A stretch of DNA of 64,000 nt from Candidatus Heimdallarchaeota archaeon (GTDB lineage Archaea > Asgardarchaeota > Heimdallarchaeia > Heimdallarchaeales > Heimdallarchaeaceae): positions 1 through 64,000 of the forward strand of contig JAHLWR010000008.1 in NCBI GenBank assembly GCA_019057815.1, given 5' to 3'. Below the pieces are notes generated by a model. The model had not been told where the DNA came from. It did no database searches and saw only the letters and a list, made by a program, of their open reading frames with translations. The translations under genes were made by a program, and so were the position numbers. Of this stretch, positions 27,261 to 37,051 are shown one piece after another (the first letter of the stretch is position 1; each line of letters opens with the position of its first letter).

Positions 27261-29378
27261 ATGTTGCGTATGAATAAAAATTATATAATAGGCTTAATTG
27301 TTTTTATGATGATAGCTACATCTGCAATACCAATGAATGCTATAGCTGATATGTCGAGTACAGAATCTATTTCTGATCTTAATTATACTCATGGCATTAC
27401 TACATATAATAACGAAGGTATTGTTGATTACTCTAAAATCATAGATATTGATGAAGAATATAAGAAGACTGTCATGTTCACAGGTGAATTTCCATTAATC
27501 ACTGACTACAACCATATTGATACACTTTTTCAAGTAATTAGCTACAAATACTTCCCATATAGTAACGGTACAGAAATAGTAAGAAAATTCCTTTTTAGAA
27601 ATGATACAGTGTACAACTATCTGGAAAATGAACTATGGCCATACATTCAATCGCTTCCTGATCCTAAAGTAAACATAACGACAGATGAAGTCCATAAAGT
27701 ATATCTTTTGTCTACTGCTAGAAAGTATTTGGGTTCGACTCATCTCAATTCAACAACTATTGAATTTATGGACAAATGGTTAATATTACCCTACTATCAT
27801 GCAATCTCAATTATTCCTTTAGCACTACTTATCGACATTCAAACGACTGATTATGAGGTTACAATTAATCAGACGTTTTACTCTAGACAGATTTTAAAGG
27901 GAGCATTGTCGTATTATCTGGATTATAGCGCTTCCATGACAGGTTATCATGTCAAGATAACTGATGGTAAGAATATCGGTGTTAACTATTATGGTTGTAT
28001 AAGTTCAACTATGAGTTATACTGAGAATTACTGGACAAATTTGGCTTTCTACAGACTCTTTGTGCATAATGTTACTATTACAAGTACTGATACATCTATT
28101 ACTGATGATTATGGTAATGTCTTGTATAAACACTTCCCGAGGTTTCTGTTACCTTCATATTACGAGGATTCAGGACTACAAGTTGTTAGTTGGAATACTA
28201 CAGGGACATATAATGGTAGGTCTACAACGCAAGCTGCTGTTCAAGCATTTGTTAGTCGCTCAATAAATGATACTGTAGACAATTTTGCTGTTTGGGGTGC
28301 GATTAATCCTTCAAGAATGATTGCGTACTATGATGGAAACGATAACTCACAACTCGATGTTATCTTCAATGAAAACGGAAAAATCCGACATGATCCTGAA
28401 TTAGACTGGGTGAAATATGTTGGTTTCCCACAAGCCTTTGAACACACGAAGGATATAGATTATGCTGTTTATCAAAACTATACTAGACATGTTTTTGCAC
28501 CTGCAGCAGGAATAGATAATGAATGGAACCTTGAAGGCTTTATTGCAGGAGAGAAATCTGTTGTAAGGTCTGTTGGAGATATTTCTGCTGATATTGACGT
28601 AGAAACAAGATGGGATGAACCCGTAGAGAATGATGATGGTTCAATAACGTTCTCTTGGGGAATGGACTACAATGAATATCCTGTAATATGGTATAATACA
28701 ACAGATAGCAAAACGCTAGAAGAGAAGATGGATCTAAGCTATGATTATGTCTACACAGTTAACTTAGAACAAGGAGAAGCAAGACTATCAACTACAAGCA
28801 CTTTTGGAGATGTCACTGGTACAGCGTTAGCAAATGATGTTGAAGATTTATCACTGGCTTCATATCAAATCTCTGAGCTATTTACAGTAGAAAAAATAGT
28901 AGGAAAAACACCAAATGGTACGATCAGCTCTTCAGTACTTGATGGAACAGCAACGATAGAGATAGCTTACTCTGATGACATTAAACTAGTAGAGATAGGT
29001 CTTGGAGCAAACAAAAAGACTTACCAACTTGGTGGAAATACTTATGATACAACAACTTCAGTAATCAACTTGTTTGAAATTATTGGACAAGCTACAATTG
29101 CTGGAACAGACGAAGTAGATGAATTTAGCTCAGAAGACGATAATCTTATGACAGCATTAGTCAGCGGACAAGAACAAACTACCACATACAATTGGCTTCA
29201 TAGAAGAGATGTCATAATAATTGACTACCCAGTTTGGGGTGGAGAAGAAATCGTCCATGATCCTGATTTTATAACATATTTCGAAGGTTATGAACCCTCT
29301 GGAGCCCCCTGGTCTCTATTTGTAGTGCTAATAGCTCCAATAGCTATAGTTCTTGCAAGACGAAAGTTGAAACAATAA
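27261..29378 (+). CDS. Large secreted surface protein with C-terminal membrane anchor
   Basis: 705 residues. Signal peptide at residues 3-28 (IIGLIVFMMIATSAIPMNAIA), then an approximately 640-residue ectodomain with many N-x-S/T sites, Tyr-rich strands and Asp-rich C-terminal half, and a final anchor SLFVVLIAPIAIVLARRKLKQ. The arrangement (signal, glycosylated ectodomain, C-terminal helix and basic tail) fits an archaeal cell-surface or S-layer-associated protein. No enzymatic motif was seen. TATTATAA about 25 bases upstream of the ATG suggests a leaderless transcript. A strong terminator follows about 130 bases after the stop. Confidence 0.7.
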   Translation: MLRMNKNYIIGLIVFMMIATSAIPMNAIADMSSTESISDLNYTHGITTYNNEGIVDYSKIIDIDEEYKKTVMFTGEFPLITDYNHIDTLFQVISYKYFPYSNGTEIVRKFLFRNDTVYNYLENELWPYIQSLPDPKVNITTDEVHKVYLLSTARKYLGSTHLNSTTIEFMDKWLILPYYHAISIIPLALLIDIQTTDYEVTINQTFYSRQILKGALSYYLDYSASMTGYHVKITDGKNIGVNYYGCISSTMSYTENYWTNLAFYRLFVHNVTITSTDTSITDDYGNVLYKHFPRFLLPSYYEDSGLQVVSWNTTGTYNGRSTTQAAVQAFVSRSINDTVDNFAVWGAINPSRMIAYYDGNDNSQLDVIFNENGKIRHDPELDWVKYVGFPQAFEHTKDIDYAVYQNYTRHVFAPAAGIDNEWNLEGFIAGEKSVVRSVGDISADIDVETRWDEPVENDDGSITFSWGMDYNEYPVIWYNTTDSKTLEEKMDLSYDYVYTVNLEQGEARLSTTSTFGDVTGTALANDVEDLSLASYQISELFTVEKIVGKTPNGTISSSVLDGTATIEIAYSDDIKLVEIGLGANKKTYQLGGNTYDTTTSVINLFEIIGQATIAGTDEVDEFSSEDDNLMTALVSGQEQTTTYNWLHRRDVIIIDYPVWGGEEIVHDPDFITYFEGYEPSGAPWSLFVVLIAPIAIVLARRKLKQ

Positions 29379-29511
29379 TCTTTTCATTTCTTTTTCATTT
29401 TTTTTTGGAATTAATTTCAATTCAAGAGTGCAGGATTTTTATACTACTCTTTTTTAATTAAATTTCATTTGTTTTGCTTTGAGTAATGTCAAAAATCTAC
29501 CCTTTTTGTTT

Positions 29512-29554
29512 AATCTTACCACACGAATATTATTTTATGTGGTAAGATTTTTTT
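29512..29554 (+). terminator. Strong intrinsic-terminator-like hairpin
   Basis: AATCTTACCACA (29512-29523) is perfectly complementary to TGTGGTAAGATT (29538-29549), 12 pairs with a 14-base loop, followed by a run of T. The symmetrical stem could also serve the convergent gene ending at 29664. This is an unusually perfect stem for an archaeal 3' end. Confidence 0.65.
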
Positions 29555-29663
29555 GGTTAAACTCGCGCCTTAACTGCACAAAAAACGGTATTAGAACATC
29601 CACAAATCTCATTTGAACAATAGTAATAAATGAAGGAAAATAGAGTTAAAAAAAGGTTCTCTA

Positions 29664-30779
29664 TTATTTTTCTATTTTTGAAAGGTATTCTCCTAGTTTC
29701 TCACGTGACATTTGTGCTGATATTCCTTCTTTATGTACTTCAAAACCTAGACGATCGTTAATCGAAAGCATCGGTGCATTTGTTGTCGCATTTCCTGTTG
29801 TTACAACTTTCACTTGTGGGAATTCTTCTCTCATTTTTAACAACATTGCTGCTTTGAGCCATTTTCCTAATCCTCGTCCCCTGTACTCTTCTTTAACTCC
29901 TGTAAGCAACTGCACTATCATTGTTTCTTTTTCAGGACTATAAACCATCTCTGTAAAACCTGATATATCACCATTTGATTCTATTGTCAAATATGTTAGG
30001 TGTTTCCTTCCTAGTTCAGCAATATTTTTTTCATTATACCGAATCATTTCTGGTGTGTAAACGATTTTTCCAACATCAAGTTCTCCCAAAGGTTGCTGAT
30101 TTAACGTTTCAGTATAAGTTTTGCAGTATTCCTCAATAATTTCTTGAGAAATAGTATAATATATTTCTATTTTTGTTTCTGGAGAACGTTCATATCCTTC
30201 CTTATGCCATTGTTCAGCCATATTCCAATCAATTTTTTCAACTTTTAGACGGTTTTCTAAACCAGACAAAGCTGTTTGAGCTCCAAGAGATTTAAGAAAA
30301 GCCTTTCCATCATCCTCATCTGTTGAAGATATAAGGACAGATTTATCTTGTTTTAGAGCATAATCATAGATTTTTTTCATGACCATTTTACCAATACCTT
30401 TACGACGATAATTAGCAAGAAGAGATAAATCAAATTGCATAAGGTGTTTATTTTCATTGTAGGAAGCTGAAGTATCGCGAAAGATAAGATGCATCATTCT
30501 TCCAATGATATTATTGTTTTTATTATCAACAATTACGAACAGGTTTACATTTGCTTCAGGATGTTTACTGAGCATATGTAAACTCTTCTCTACACTTTCA
30601 TCATCGGCTATAGGATCATCTGGATCAGTTTCTTTATGCTTAATTTTCCTGAAAACGTGAAATAATTGCCATTCATCCCTTGAGAATTTTTGAGGATCAA
30701 ATTCCTTTATACTTATATTATCCAAATCAATTTTTTCTGACACATACTTAACCTCAATATTAATAGCTTTTTTGCTCAT
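29664..30779 (-). CDS. Tandem GNAT N-acetyltransferase
   Basis: 371 residues with two GNAT domains. The first has the acetyl-CoA loop YRRKGIGKMVMKKIY near 133 and an SLGAQTAL end; the second has YRGRGLGKWLKAAML near 295 and NDRLGFEVH near 343. The duplicated layout is that of mycothiol-synthase-like proteins, though archaea do not make mycothiol. The substrate is unknown. Start ATG at 30779. No operon partner is visible. Confidence 0.82.
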   Translation of the reverse strand: MSKKAINIEVKYVSEKIDLDNISIKEFDPQKFSRDEWQLFHVFRKIKHKETDPDDPIADDESVEKSLHMLSKHPEANVNLFVIVDNKNNNIIGRMMHLIFRDTSASYNENKHLMQFDLSLLANYRRKGIGKMVMKKIYDYALKQDKSVLISSTDEDDGKAFLKSLGAQTALSGLENRLKVEKIDWNMAEQWHKEGYERSPETKIEIYYTISQEIIEEYCKTYTETLNQQPLGELDVGKIVYTPEMIRYNEKNIAELGRKHLTYLTIESNGDISGFTEMVYSPEKETMIVQLLTGVKEEYRGRGLGKWLKAAMLLKMREEFPQVKVVTTGNATTNAPMLSINDRLGFEVHKEGISAQMSREKLGEYLSKIEK

Positions 30780-30916
30780 AGATAGTATTTCGAGTTTTGT
30801 AAAATGTTATTACTCAACCAGTATTTTAAATGTTGACAAACACTTACATTAATGTACTTTTTAGCTTGATTAACATTCATACGTGCTAAAGGACATTTTT
30901 CGTATATTATAGTGTT

Positions 30917-30950
30917 AAAAAAGGAGGAGAATCTATTTCTTCTCCTTCTA
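30917..30950 (-). terminator. Terminator of the serine hydrolase gene
   Basis: On the minus strand, GGAGAA-type stem arms (30940-30945 with 30926-30931, extended by wobble pairs on the outside) are followed by six T (30922-30917). It starts about 10 bases after the stop codon at 30961. Confidence 0.55.
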
Positions 30951-30960
30951 TTCTGAAGAA

Positions 30961-32697
30961 TTATTCTTTGATTCTTTTTGCTGAAATCACAGTACCAAGT
31001 TGTACAAAGAGAAATTCATCAATATCCCCCGTTTCAGTTTCCTTGAAAGTTAGTGCAGTAGCTTCTGAGCCTTTTATTTTGAATCTCATTCCTTTAACTG
31101 GAACAAGTTCTGCAACTGGTTGATTGGGAAATGCAATTGTAAGTTTATCGTCTTTTTTGAAAGCTATTACTGTTTCAATGCTTGCTAAATTGTATTTCCC
31201 TACAAGTTTATTTAAGAATTCTTTATCTTTAAAGTGTTCATCTGGTAATCGTGTAAATTTAACAGGAGGAACCAAAGACTCAAGTTTAATTGTGAAACAG
31301 TCTACTTCTCCATTTGAATCGAGTTGAAATGTCAAGAGATCTTTTAGATCGAATCTTTTGTAATCAAACTGAAAAGTATCATAATGGTAGTGAGTTAATG
31401 GATAGGTTGCTTCTCCAAAGCTTATAACTAGTTCCTCGCCTTCTAAATCAATTTTTAATATGCCATAACCTAGATGATGATACTTTCCAGTATACTCTTG
31501 AAATTCAAAAGTTGGTTTAGTATTCAGAACTCTTAGCTCTTGTGACTTACTTCCCGTTTCTCTATCAATTTTCTTTACTTGTTCTTCTATAGGTTTCAGT
31601 AAACCATTCCAATCAACAGTTTCTAATTCAAGAAGTCTATCTAGAATATGATATGTAACCATCGTTGGTACCATACTTCCTGTTTTATTGACAATTACCC
31701 CTACACCTATACCTTCGTCAGGTATAAAAGTCATTAATGATGAGGAGCCATCGATTCCACCACCATGATGAACAGTCCTATATCCCCTATAAATCTCACC
31801 TGCCCAACCTAAAGCGTATGTTTGAAGTTTAATCCATTTTTGATCAGGTATCCACATATCTAAACCCGATCCTATGGATGTTATCATCAGAGGTTTATGT
31901 GTTCTTTTGATGTTGTCTGGGGATATGAGCTGTTTTTCACCCGTTTTTCCTGTATCTAAATGAAATTGCAACCACTTACCCATATCTTCAATGCTTGAAT
32001 TTATACATCCTGCTCCTGAAGCAACATCATTATCCACGAAATCGCACAGTAGAGTCTCACCATCTTTCTCTTTGTATGGATATGCAAAATCAGCTGTTTT
32101 CTGCATATCTGTGATCGAAAAATTGGAGTTTTCCATACCCAATGGCTTGAAAATACGATCCTCTATAAATTCGTTATAACTCACACCTGAAATCTCTTCA
32201 ATTACCACAGAAGCTGTCATGAACATAAGATTGTTGTACTGGAAGGTCGTTCTAAGGTCTTTACTTGGTTCTAGGAAAGGTAAACGTTCTAGTACTTGAT
32301 TATAAGTGAAATTAGTGTTCATCCAAACAAAATCATGCCTTGGTAAACCTGTCCTATGAGAAAGCATATCTTCCAGTGTTATTCTGTTTGAAACAACAGA
32401 ATCGTTCAATTCAAACTCAGGAACATATTTCCTAATAGGTTTATCCCACTCAAGTTTTCCTTCTTCTACAAGCATCGCAATAGCAGCAGTAGTAAAAGAT
32501 TTAGTGCAGGAAGCAATGGGTTGGATAGTTTTGGTAGTCATTTCAAGCTTGTTAGCTACATCACGATATCCAAATGCTTTAGAATAAATGACCTTCTTAT
32601 CTTTTAAAACGACAACTGCTACTCCTGGAATCCCCCAAGTATCAGGTAGATCATGTAGAAAATCATCTAATTCTTTAAATTCTTCAATACTCGACAT
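30961..32697 (-). CDS. Beta-lactamase-family (class C-like) serine hydrolase
   Basis: 578 residues from ATG 32697 (an in-frame ATG 9 bases upstream is possible). The catalytic domain (about 10-365) has S-x-x-K in PIASCTKSFTTAAIAML near residue 65, the Y-x-N motif in FQYNNLMFM near 155, and HHGGGIDGSS near 310. A 200-residue C-terminal beta-rich region (EYTGKYHHLGYGILKIDLEG) matches the DUF3471-type domain seen on many of these proteins. No signal peptide, so cytoplasmic. Relatives are D-amino-acid peptidases, esterases or aminohydrolases; the substrate is unknown. Confidence 0.85.
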   Translation of the reverse strand: MSSIEEFKELDDFLHDLPDTWGIPGVAVVVLKDKKVIYSKAFGYRDVANKLEMTTKTIQPIASCTKSFTTAAIAMLVEEGKLEWDKPIRKYVPEFELNDSVVSNRITLEDMLSHRTGLPRHDFVWMNTNFTYNQVLERLPFLEPSKDLRTTFQYNNLMFMTASVVIEEISGVSYNEFIEDRIFKPLGMENSNFSITDMQKTADFAYPYKEKDGETLLCDFVDNDVASGAGCINSSIEDMGKWLQFHLDTGKTGEKQLISPDNIKRTHKPLMITSIGSGLDMWIPDQKWIKLQTYALGWAGEIYRGYRTVHHGGGIDGSSSLMTFIPDEGIGVGVIVNKTGSMVPTMVTYHILDRLLELETVDWNGLLKPIEEQVKKIDRETGSKSQELRVLNTKPTFEFQEYTGKYHHLGYGILKIDLEGEELVISFGEATYPLTHYHYDTFQFDYKRFDLKDLLTFQLDSNGEVDCFTIKLESLVPPVKFTRLPDEHFKDKEFLNKLVGKYNLASIETVIAFKKDDKLTIAFPNQPVAELVPVKGMRFKIKGSEATALTFKETETGDIDEFLFVQLGTVISAKRIKE

Positions 32698-32762
32698 AAG
32701 CAACAATAATAATAAGAATTATTAAAATTATTGCAAATTCTCTTTATTTTAGCATATAAATT

Positions 32763-32917
32763 TAGTTAGTGTGAGAAAAAAACTAGGTGAATATTAATAA
32801 GTGTTTGAAATCTATTATTTATGATAAAATACTTCTTGAGATGGATTTTATTTCAGAGAATGAGTAAATAAGAAATTGTAGAGTAAAATGCTTGTTAAAT
32901 AATAAGAGAGTGGAAAA
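32763..32917. repeat. Duplicated upstream region, copy 1
   Basis: About 155 bases before the first binding-protein gene closely match 34871-35028 before the second (for example gtgagaaaaaa, attaataagtgtttgaaa, ggattttatttcaga, taagagagtg). The duplication therefore covers promoter and ribosome site as well as the gene. Copy 2 begins with the stop codon of gene 1; copy 1 also begins TAG, possibly the scar of an earlier copy. Confidence 0.7.
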
Positions 32918-34873
32918 ATGAAAAAAAGACTAGTAATTCCTTTACTTATTATTATGCTTTTATTTGGATCTATTATCAAAGCAAGTTCTGTCAAACTTAC
33001 CATTGAACCTATTGCAGAGTTAACTTTGTTGCAATGGGGAGCAGCAAGATCAGATTGTAGTTTGTACATTATAGAACAGTTAAGAGAAATAGGTATTGAG
33101 GTTGAAGTCAGGAAACCTTTATGGCAATGTGGAGATATTCCTGATTTGAATGAAATTGACATGCATCTTCTAGCGCTATCTGGTACAAGAGTAGATCCAG
33201 ATCTCAGTCATATTTATAGTGAAACTGGGTCATTAAACGTATTTCGTCTAAATACAAATATACCTTATGGACAAGAAAATGAAGATATGCTTGAAGAAGG
33301 AATCAGAATAACTAACATTACAGATCGACAACAACACTATTATGACTGGCAGCAGTTATTAATTGATAAAATAACTCCATTAAAACCCTTTTTCAGCCCT
33401 AGAAGTTATATTGCAATTTGGAGTACACTCACTGGATACGAGTACCAATGGAGCTTAACTGACAATTTACCTTATATGGAATTTACAAATTATCACGAAG
33501 GTCAATCTAATATAACAGAATTAATAATAGCAGACTCTAACTGGGTGGGGTTAAATCCCCTATTTTACGATGATTATGTAAATCAAGAAATAATATCTCT
33601 CATATCGGAACCTCTTTTGAAAATTGCACCTGATTCTGAATACCTAAAGACTGGTATAATTTATGATTGGGAACAAAGTGATTGGTCAAACAAATATGAG
33701 ACTCATTTTCAATTCTTTATGAGAGACAATATTTACTGGAATCCTTCATATAACGTAACTGGAAGAGATAACACAAGTCTTCCTCTAAATCTAACTCCTC
33801 TAATGCCAGGACTAAAGAGCGGTGAAACTAGCAATGGTACCAACAGGCAATTAACTGCTAAAGACGCTGTTTTCACCTTATTGACACACGCTAATCCTCT
33901 CACTAGCGAAAACGCTGACATTTTTGCATGGATTAATGATATCTGGATTGATTCTTCCAATCCTTTATCTTTTCATATTATTGTGGATGGAGATCCTTCA
34001 ACAGTGGAACTTGATCCATATGCTCCTTTCTTGTATGACTTGAATCTAGTTATTATACCTGAATTCTTTCTAAACAGCTCAATGACTAATTCTACTTATT
34101 CTTCTGGAGGAAAAGAGATGAAAGGCATTTACGAGGGGATTGAATCTACTTCGCAGTGGCAAACATATGCCATTTCAGCATTCTTTTCAGGGAAATACAT
34201 GTTAGATTATTCTGTCAAGAATTCAATAACAGTTCTTAGAGCTAGTCCCTATTGGTTTGGAATAGGAACAAAAGATGGGACACCACAAGATTTGGATTTA
34301 GAAACAATAAAAATTAGGATTATTCCAGATCTAACTTCAGCATTAGTTGAATTTAAGGAAGGGAATTTGGATTTAACTTGTTTAAGTACATTTCCAGAAA
34401 TGAGAAAAGAAATGCAAGATGATCCTCTTTTTACAGTACAAAACAAAATTGCAAATTATATGTCCTTTCTTGCTTTCAATTTACATCGTCCATTTGTAGG
34501 TGGGGATGATAACTATGTCTACCTTAATGAAACTGGTAAAGAAGGATATACCAAAGCATGTGCTGTTAGAAAAGCTATTTGTTATGCTATTAACCTAGAA
34601 GAAATGAACAATGATATATATAATGGTGAATACTTTACCAGTTTTAGCCCAATTCATCCCATACATTCTTTCTGGTATTACCAAGATATAATTAAATATA
34701 GACATAACTTAGAAATTGCGTGTGAATGGTTAGAAGCTGCAGGATATGAAACACCAGCAACTGAAACAAGCGACACTACAATAACTATTGTTTCTGTAGT
34801 TTTCTACGTGATTCCAATATCTTTGTTTTATCTCATTAAGATTCAGAGAAGAAAAAGAATAAGAAAAATCTAG
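32918..34873 (+). CDS. Membrane-anchored solute-binding protein (SBP_bac_5-like), circularly permuted, copy 1
   Basis: 651 residues: signal peptide (3-23), binding fold, C-terminal anchor (about 622-642) with a basic tail. The order of family segments is unusual. Residues 33-170 (AELTLLQWGAA, EQLREIGIEVEV, then DPDLSHIYS and a Q-Q-L-L-I-D-K helix) resemble the C-terminal lobe of peptide-binding proteins. After about residue 200 comes what is normally the N-terminal part (SEPLLKIAP, FFMRDNIYWNPS, LTAKDAVFTLL), then VRKAICYAINLEEMN and finally WLEAAGYE, which in normal proteins leads into the first segment. This fits a circular permutation. No permease or ATPase genes are adjacent. Ligand unknown. 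Confidence 0.75.
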   Translation: MKKRLVIPLLIIMLLFGSIIKASSVKLTIEPIAELTLLQWGAARSDCSLYIIEQLREIGIEVEVRKPLWQCGDIPDLNEIDMHLLALSGTRVDPDLSHIYSETGSLNVFRLNTNIPYGQENEDMLEEGIRITNITDRQQHYYDWQQLLIDKITPLKPFFSPRSYIAIWSTLTGYEYQWSLTDNLPYMEFTNYHEGQSNITELIIADSNWVGLNPLFYDDYVNQEIISLISEPLLKIAPDSEYLKTGIIYDWEQSDWSNKYETHFQFFMRDNIYWNPSYNVTGRDNTSLPLNLTPLMPGLKSGETSNGTNRQLTAKDAVFTLLTHANPLTSENADIFAWINDIWIDSSNPLSFHIIVDGDPSTVELDPYAPFLYDLNLVIIPEFFLNSSMTNSTYSSGGKEMKGIYEGIESTSQWQTYAISAFFSGKYMLDYSVKNSITVLRASPYWFGIGTKDGTPQDLDLETIKIRIIPDLTSALVEFKEGNLDLTCLSTFPEMRKEMQDDPLFTVQNKIANYMSFLAFNLHRPFVGGDDNYVYLNETGKEGYTKACAVRKAICYAINLEEMNNDIYNGEYFTSFSPIHPIHSFWYYQDIIKYRHNLEIACEWLEAAGYETPATETSDTTITIVSVVFYVIPISLFYLIKIQRRKRIRKI

Positions 34874-35028
34874 TTGATGTGAGAAAAAAATCGTGTAAAT
34901 ATTAATAAGTGTTTGAAACCTATTATTTGTGAGTGAATACTTATTGAGGAAGGATTTTATTTCAGAAAATGTGTAAGTAAAAAATTTGAGAATAAATGTT
35001 TATTAAATAATAATAAGAGAGTGAAGAA
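34871..35028. repeat. Duplicated upstream region, copy 2
   Basis: Direct repeat of 32763-32917, lying between the two binding-protein genes, including a shared ataagagagtg stretch just before the ATG. It marks the junction of the tandem duplication. Confidence 0.7.
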
Positions 35029-36999
35029 ATGAAGATTAGAATAGTATTAGCTTTACTAACAATTCTGTTTTTCTTTGGAGGTGTCATTGATGTTATTTCT
35101 GCTGACCAAGTCTATGAGCCTATTGCAGAATTAACTTTAAAAGATCATGGAGGAGGAGTACGCCCAGCCTACGATGTGTTTATTGCTCAATATTTAGCTG
35201 AAATAGGTATCAAAGTAAACATTGTAATTGTAGAATGGATTATTTTTTGTGAAATAATTACTGAAACCTATGATTTTGATCTTACAATTGTTAGTTTAAC
35301 TAGTGTAACAAGAGATCCAGATCTTAGCTCTATTTACAGTGTAAACGATTCGCTGAATTTATTTGGTTTAAAAACAAGTATTCCTTATGTACAAGAAAGC
35401 GAAGATATGCTTAAAGAGGGTGTAGAAATAACCAATATTGCAGAACGTCAGAATCATTATTATAAGTGGCAGCAGTTAATGATGGATAAAATAATTCCAA
35501 TACTACCACTTTACAGTCCTAGACTCTATGTTGCTAGTTGGAGTACACTCACTGGTTATAATTGTCGCTGGAGTTTAACTGATAATTTGCCTTACATGGA
35601 ATTTACAGACTATCACGAAGGTCAATCTGATACAACTGAATTAGTAGTAGCTAACTCTAACTGGAAAGAGATGAATCCAATACTGTACGACGATTCAGCA
35701 AGTCAAGAAACAATATCATTGATATCAGAACCTCTTTTAGCAATATCTCCTGGTGGAGAACCTTTTAAGACTGGGATAATTTATGATTGGGAACAAATCA
35801 ATGAGAGTCATTATCAATTCTTTATGAGAGACAGTATTCACTGGAATCCCTCATATAACGTAACTGAAAGAGACAGTGAGAGTATTTCTCTTGACCAAGC
35901 TCCTCTCATGCAAGGTCTGAAAAATAATGATGTAAGTAATGGTACTAATCTTCAAGTCACTTCCAAAGATGCTGTTTTTACACTATTAGCTAATGCCAAC
36001 CCTCTCATTAATAAGAATGCAGATAATTTCGCATGGATAAATGACATATGGGTTGATTCTATTGATCCCTTATCATTTCATGTCATAATAGATGGGGATC
36101 CTTCAACAGCAGAGCTTGACCTTTACGCTCCCTTCTGGCACAATTTAGATTTAGCTCTTTTACCTGATTTCTTTCTAAACAGCTCAGATGCAACTATTAC
36201 ATATTCTTCTGGAGGAAAAGATATGAAAGGTATTTATGGTGGGATTAACTTAACAGCTCAGTGGCAGACATACAGTATTTCAGCATTTGGTTGCGGAAAA
36301 TACATGTTGGATTATTCGGTTAATGATTCAGTAACAGTTCTCCGAGCGAGCCCCTATTGGTTTGGAAAAGGAACAATGGATGGGACACCACAAGATTTGG
36401 ATATAGAAACTGTAAGAATTCGTGTTATACCTGACCTTCATCAAGCTCTTGAAGAATTTAAACTTGGAAAATTGGATATCTGTACTGTAACTGCATTTAT
36501 TTCAGAGAGAAAAGAAATGCAAAATGATCCTCTTTTCATTGTAAACACCAAACTTTCTAATAGCATGACTTTTATCGCTTTCAATTTACGTCGTCCATTT
36601 ATAGGTGGGGAGGACAATAATGTATTTCTTACAACGCTTAGTAAAACAGATTATACTAAAGCATGTGCTGTTAGAAAAGCTATTTGTTATGCTATTAATC
36701 GTGATGAAATGAATCTTGTTATTCATGATGGTGAATTTCTGACTGTGCATAGTCCAATCAATCCAATGCAGACTTTCTGGTACTATCATGACATAACTAA
36801 GCATAGATACCATATTAGTGACTCAAAGGAATGGTTAGAAGCCGCAGGATATACAATTCCAACAATCATTACTACTGAAACAACACCGGAAAAAACAGAA
36901 ACGACTAGTAGCACGATTAGTACTATTTCAGTGATTTTCTCCTTGGTACCACCAACTTTACTTTGTCTTGCCAAGATTCTAAGAAGAAGAAAAATCTAA
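35029..36999 (+). CDS. Membrane-anchored solute-binding protein (SBP_bac_5-like), circularly permuted, copy 2
   Basis: 656 residues, colinear with the preceding gene and similar over the full length (shared WSTLTGY, SLTDNLPYMEFT, YHEGQS, SPYWFG, AVRKAICYAIN and EAAGY segments). It has the same permuted segment order, signal peptide (4-24) and C-terminal anchor after a Thr-rich linker (TTETTPEKTETTSS). The permutation therefore predates the tandem duplication. Divergence is greatest in the first 60 mature residues, so the two may bind different ligands. It ends 52 bases from the convergent phosphoglycerate kinase gene. Confidence 0.75.
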   Translation: MKIRIVLALLTILFFFGGVIDVISADQVYEPIAELTLKDHGGGVRPAYDVFIAQYLAEIGIKVNIVIVEWIIFCEIITETYDFDLTIVSLTSVTRDPDLSSIYSVNDSLNLFGLKTSIPYVQESEDMLKEGVEITNIAERQNHYYKWQQLMMDKIIPILPLYSPRLYVASWSTLTGYNCRWSLTDNLPYMEFTDYHEGQSDTTELVVANSNWKEMNPILYDDSASQETISLISEPLLAISPGGEPFKTGIIYDWEQINESHYQFFMRDSIHWNPSYNVTERDSESISLDQAPLMQGLKNNDVSNGTNLQVTSKDAVFTLLANANPLINKNADNFAWINDIWVDSIDPLSFHVIIDGDPSTAELDLYAPFWHNLDLALLPDFFLNSSDATITYSSGGKDMKGIYGGINLTAQWQTYSISAFGCGKYMLDYSVNDSVTVLRASPYWFGKGTMDGTPQDLDIETVRIRVIPDLHQALEEFKLGKLDICTVTAFISERKEMQNDPLFIVNTKLSNSMTFIAFNLRRPFIGGEDNNVFLTTLSKTDYTKACAVRKAICYAINRDEMNLVIHDGEFLTVHSPINPMQTFWYYHDITKHRYHISDSKEWLEAAGYTIPTIITTETTPEKTETTSSTISTISVIFSLVPPTLLCLAKILRRRKI

Positions 37000-37051
37000 A
37001 TTTATTCTATTTTTATGGATTATTTATTCTGATCTTTTTCTTTTTCTTTTT

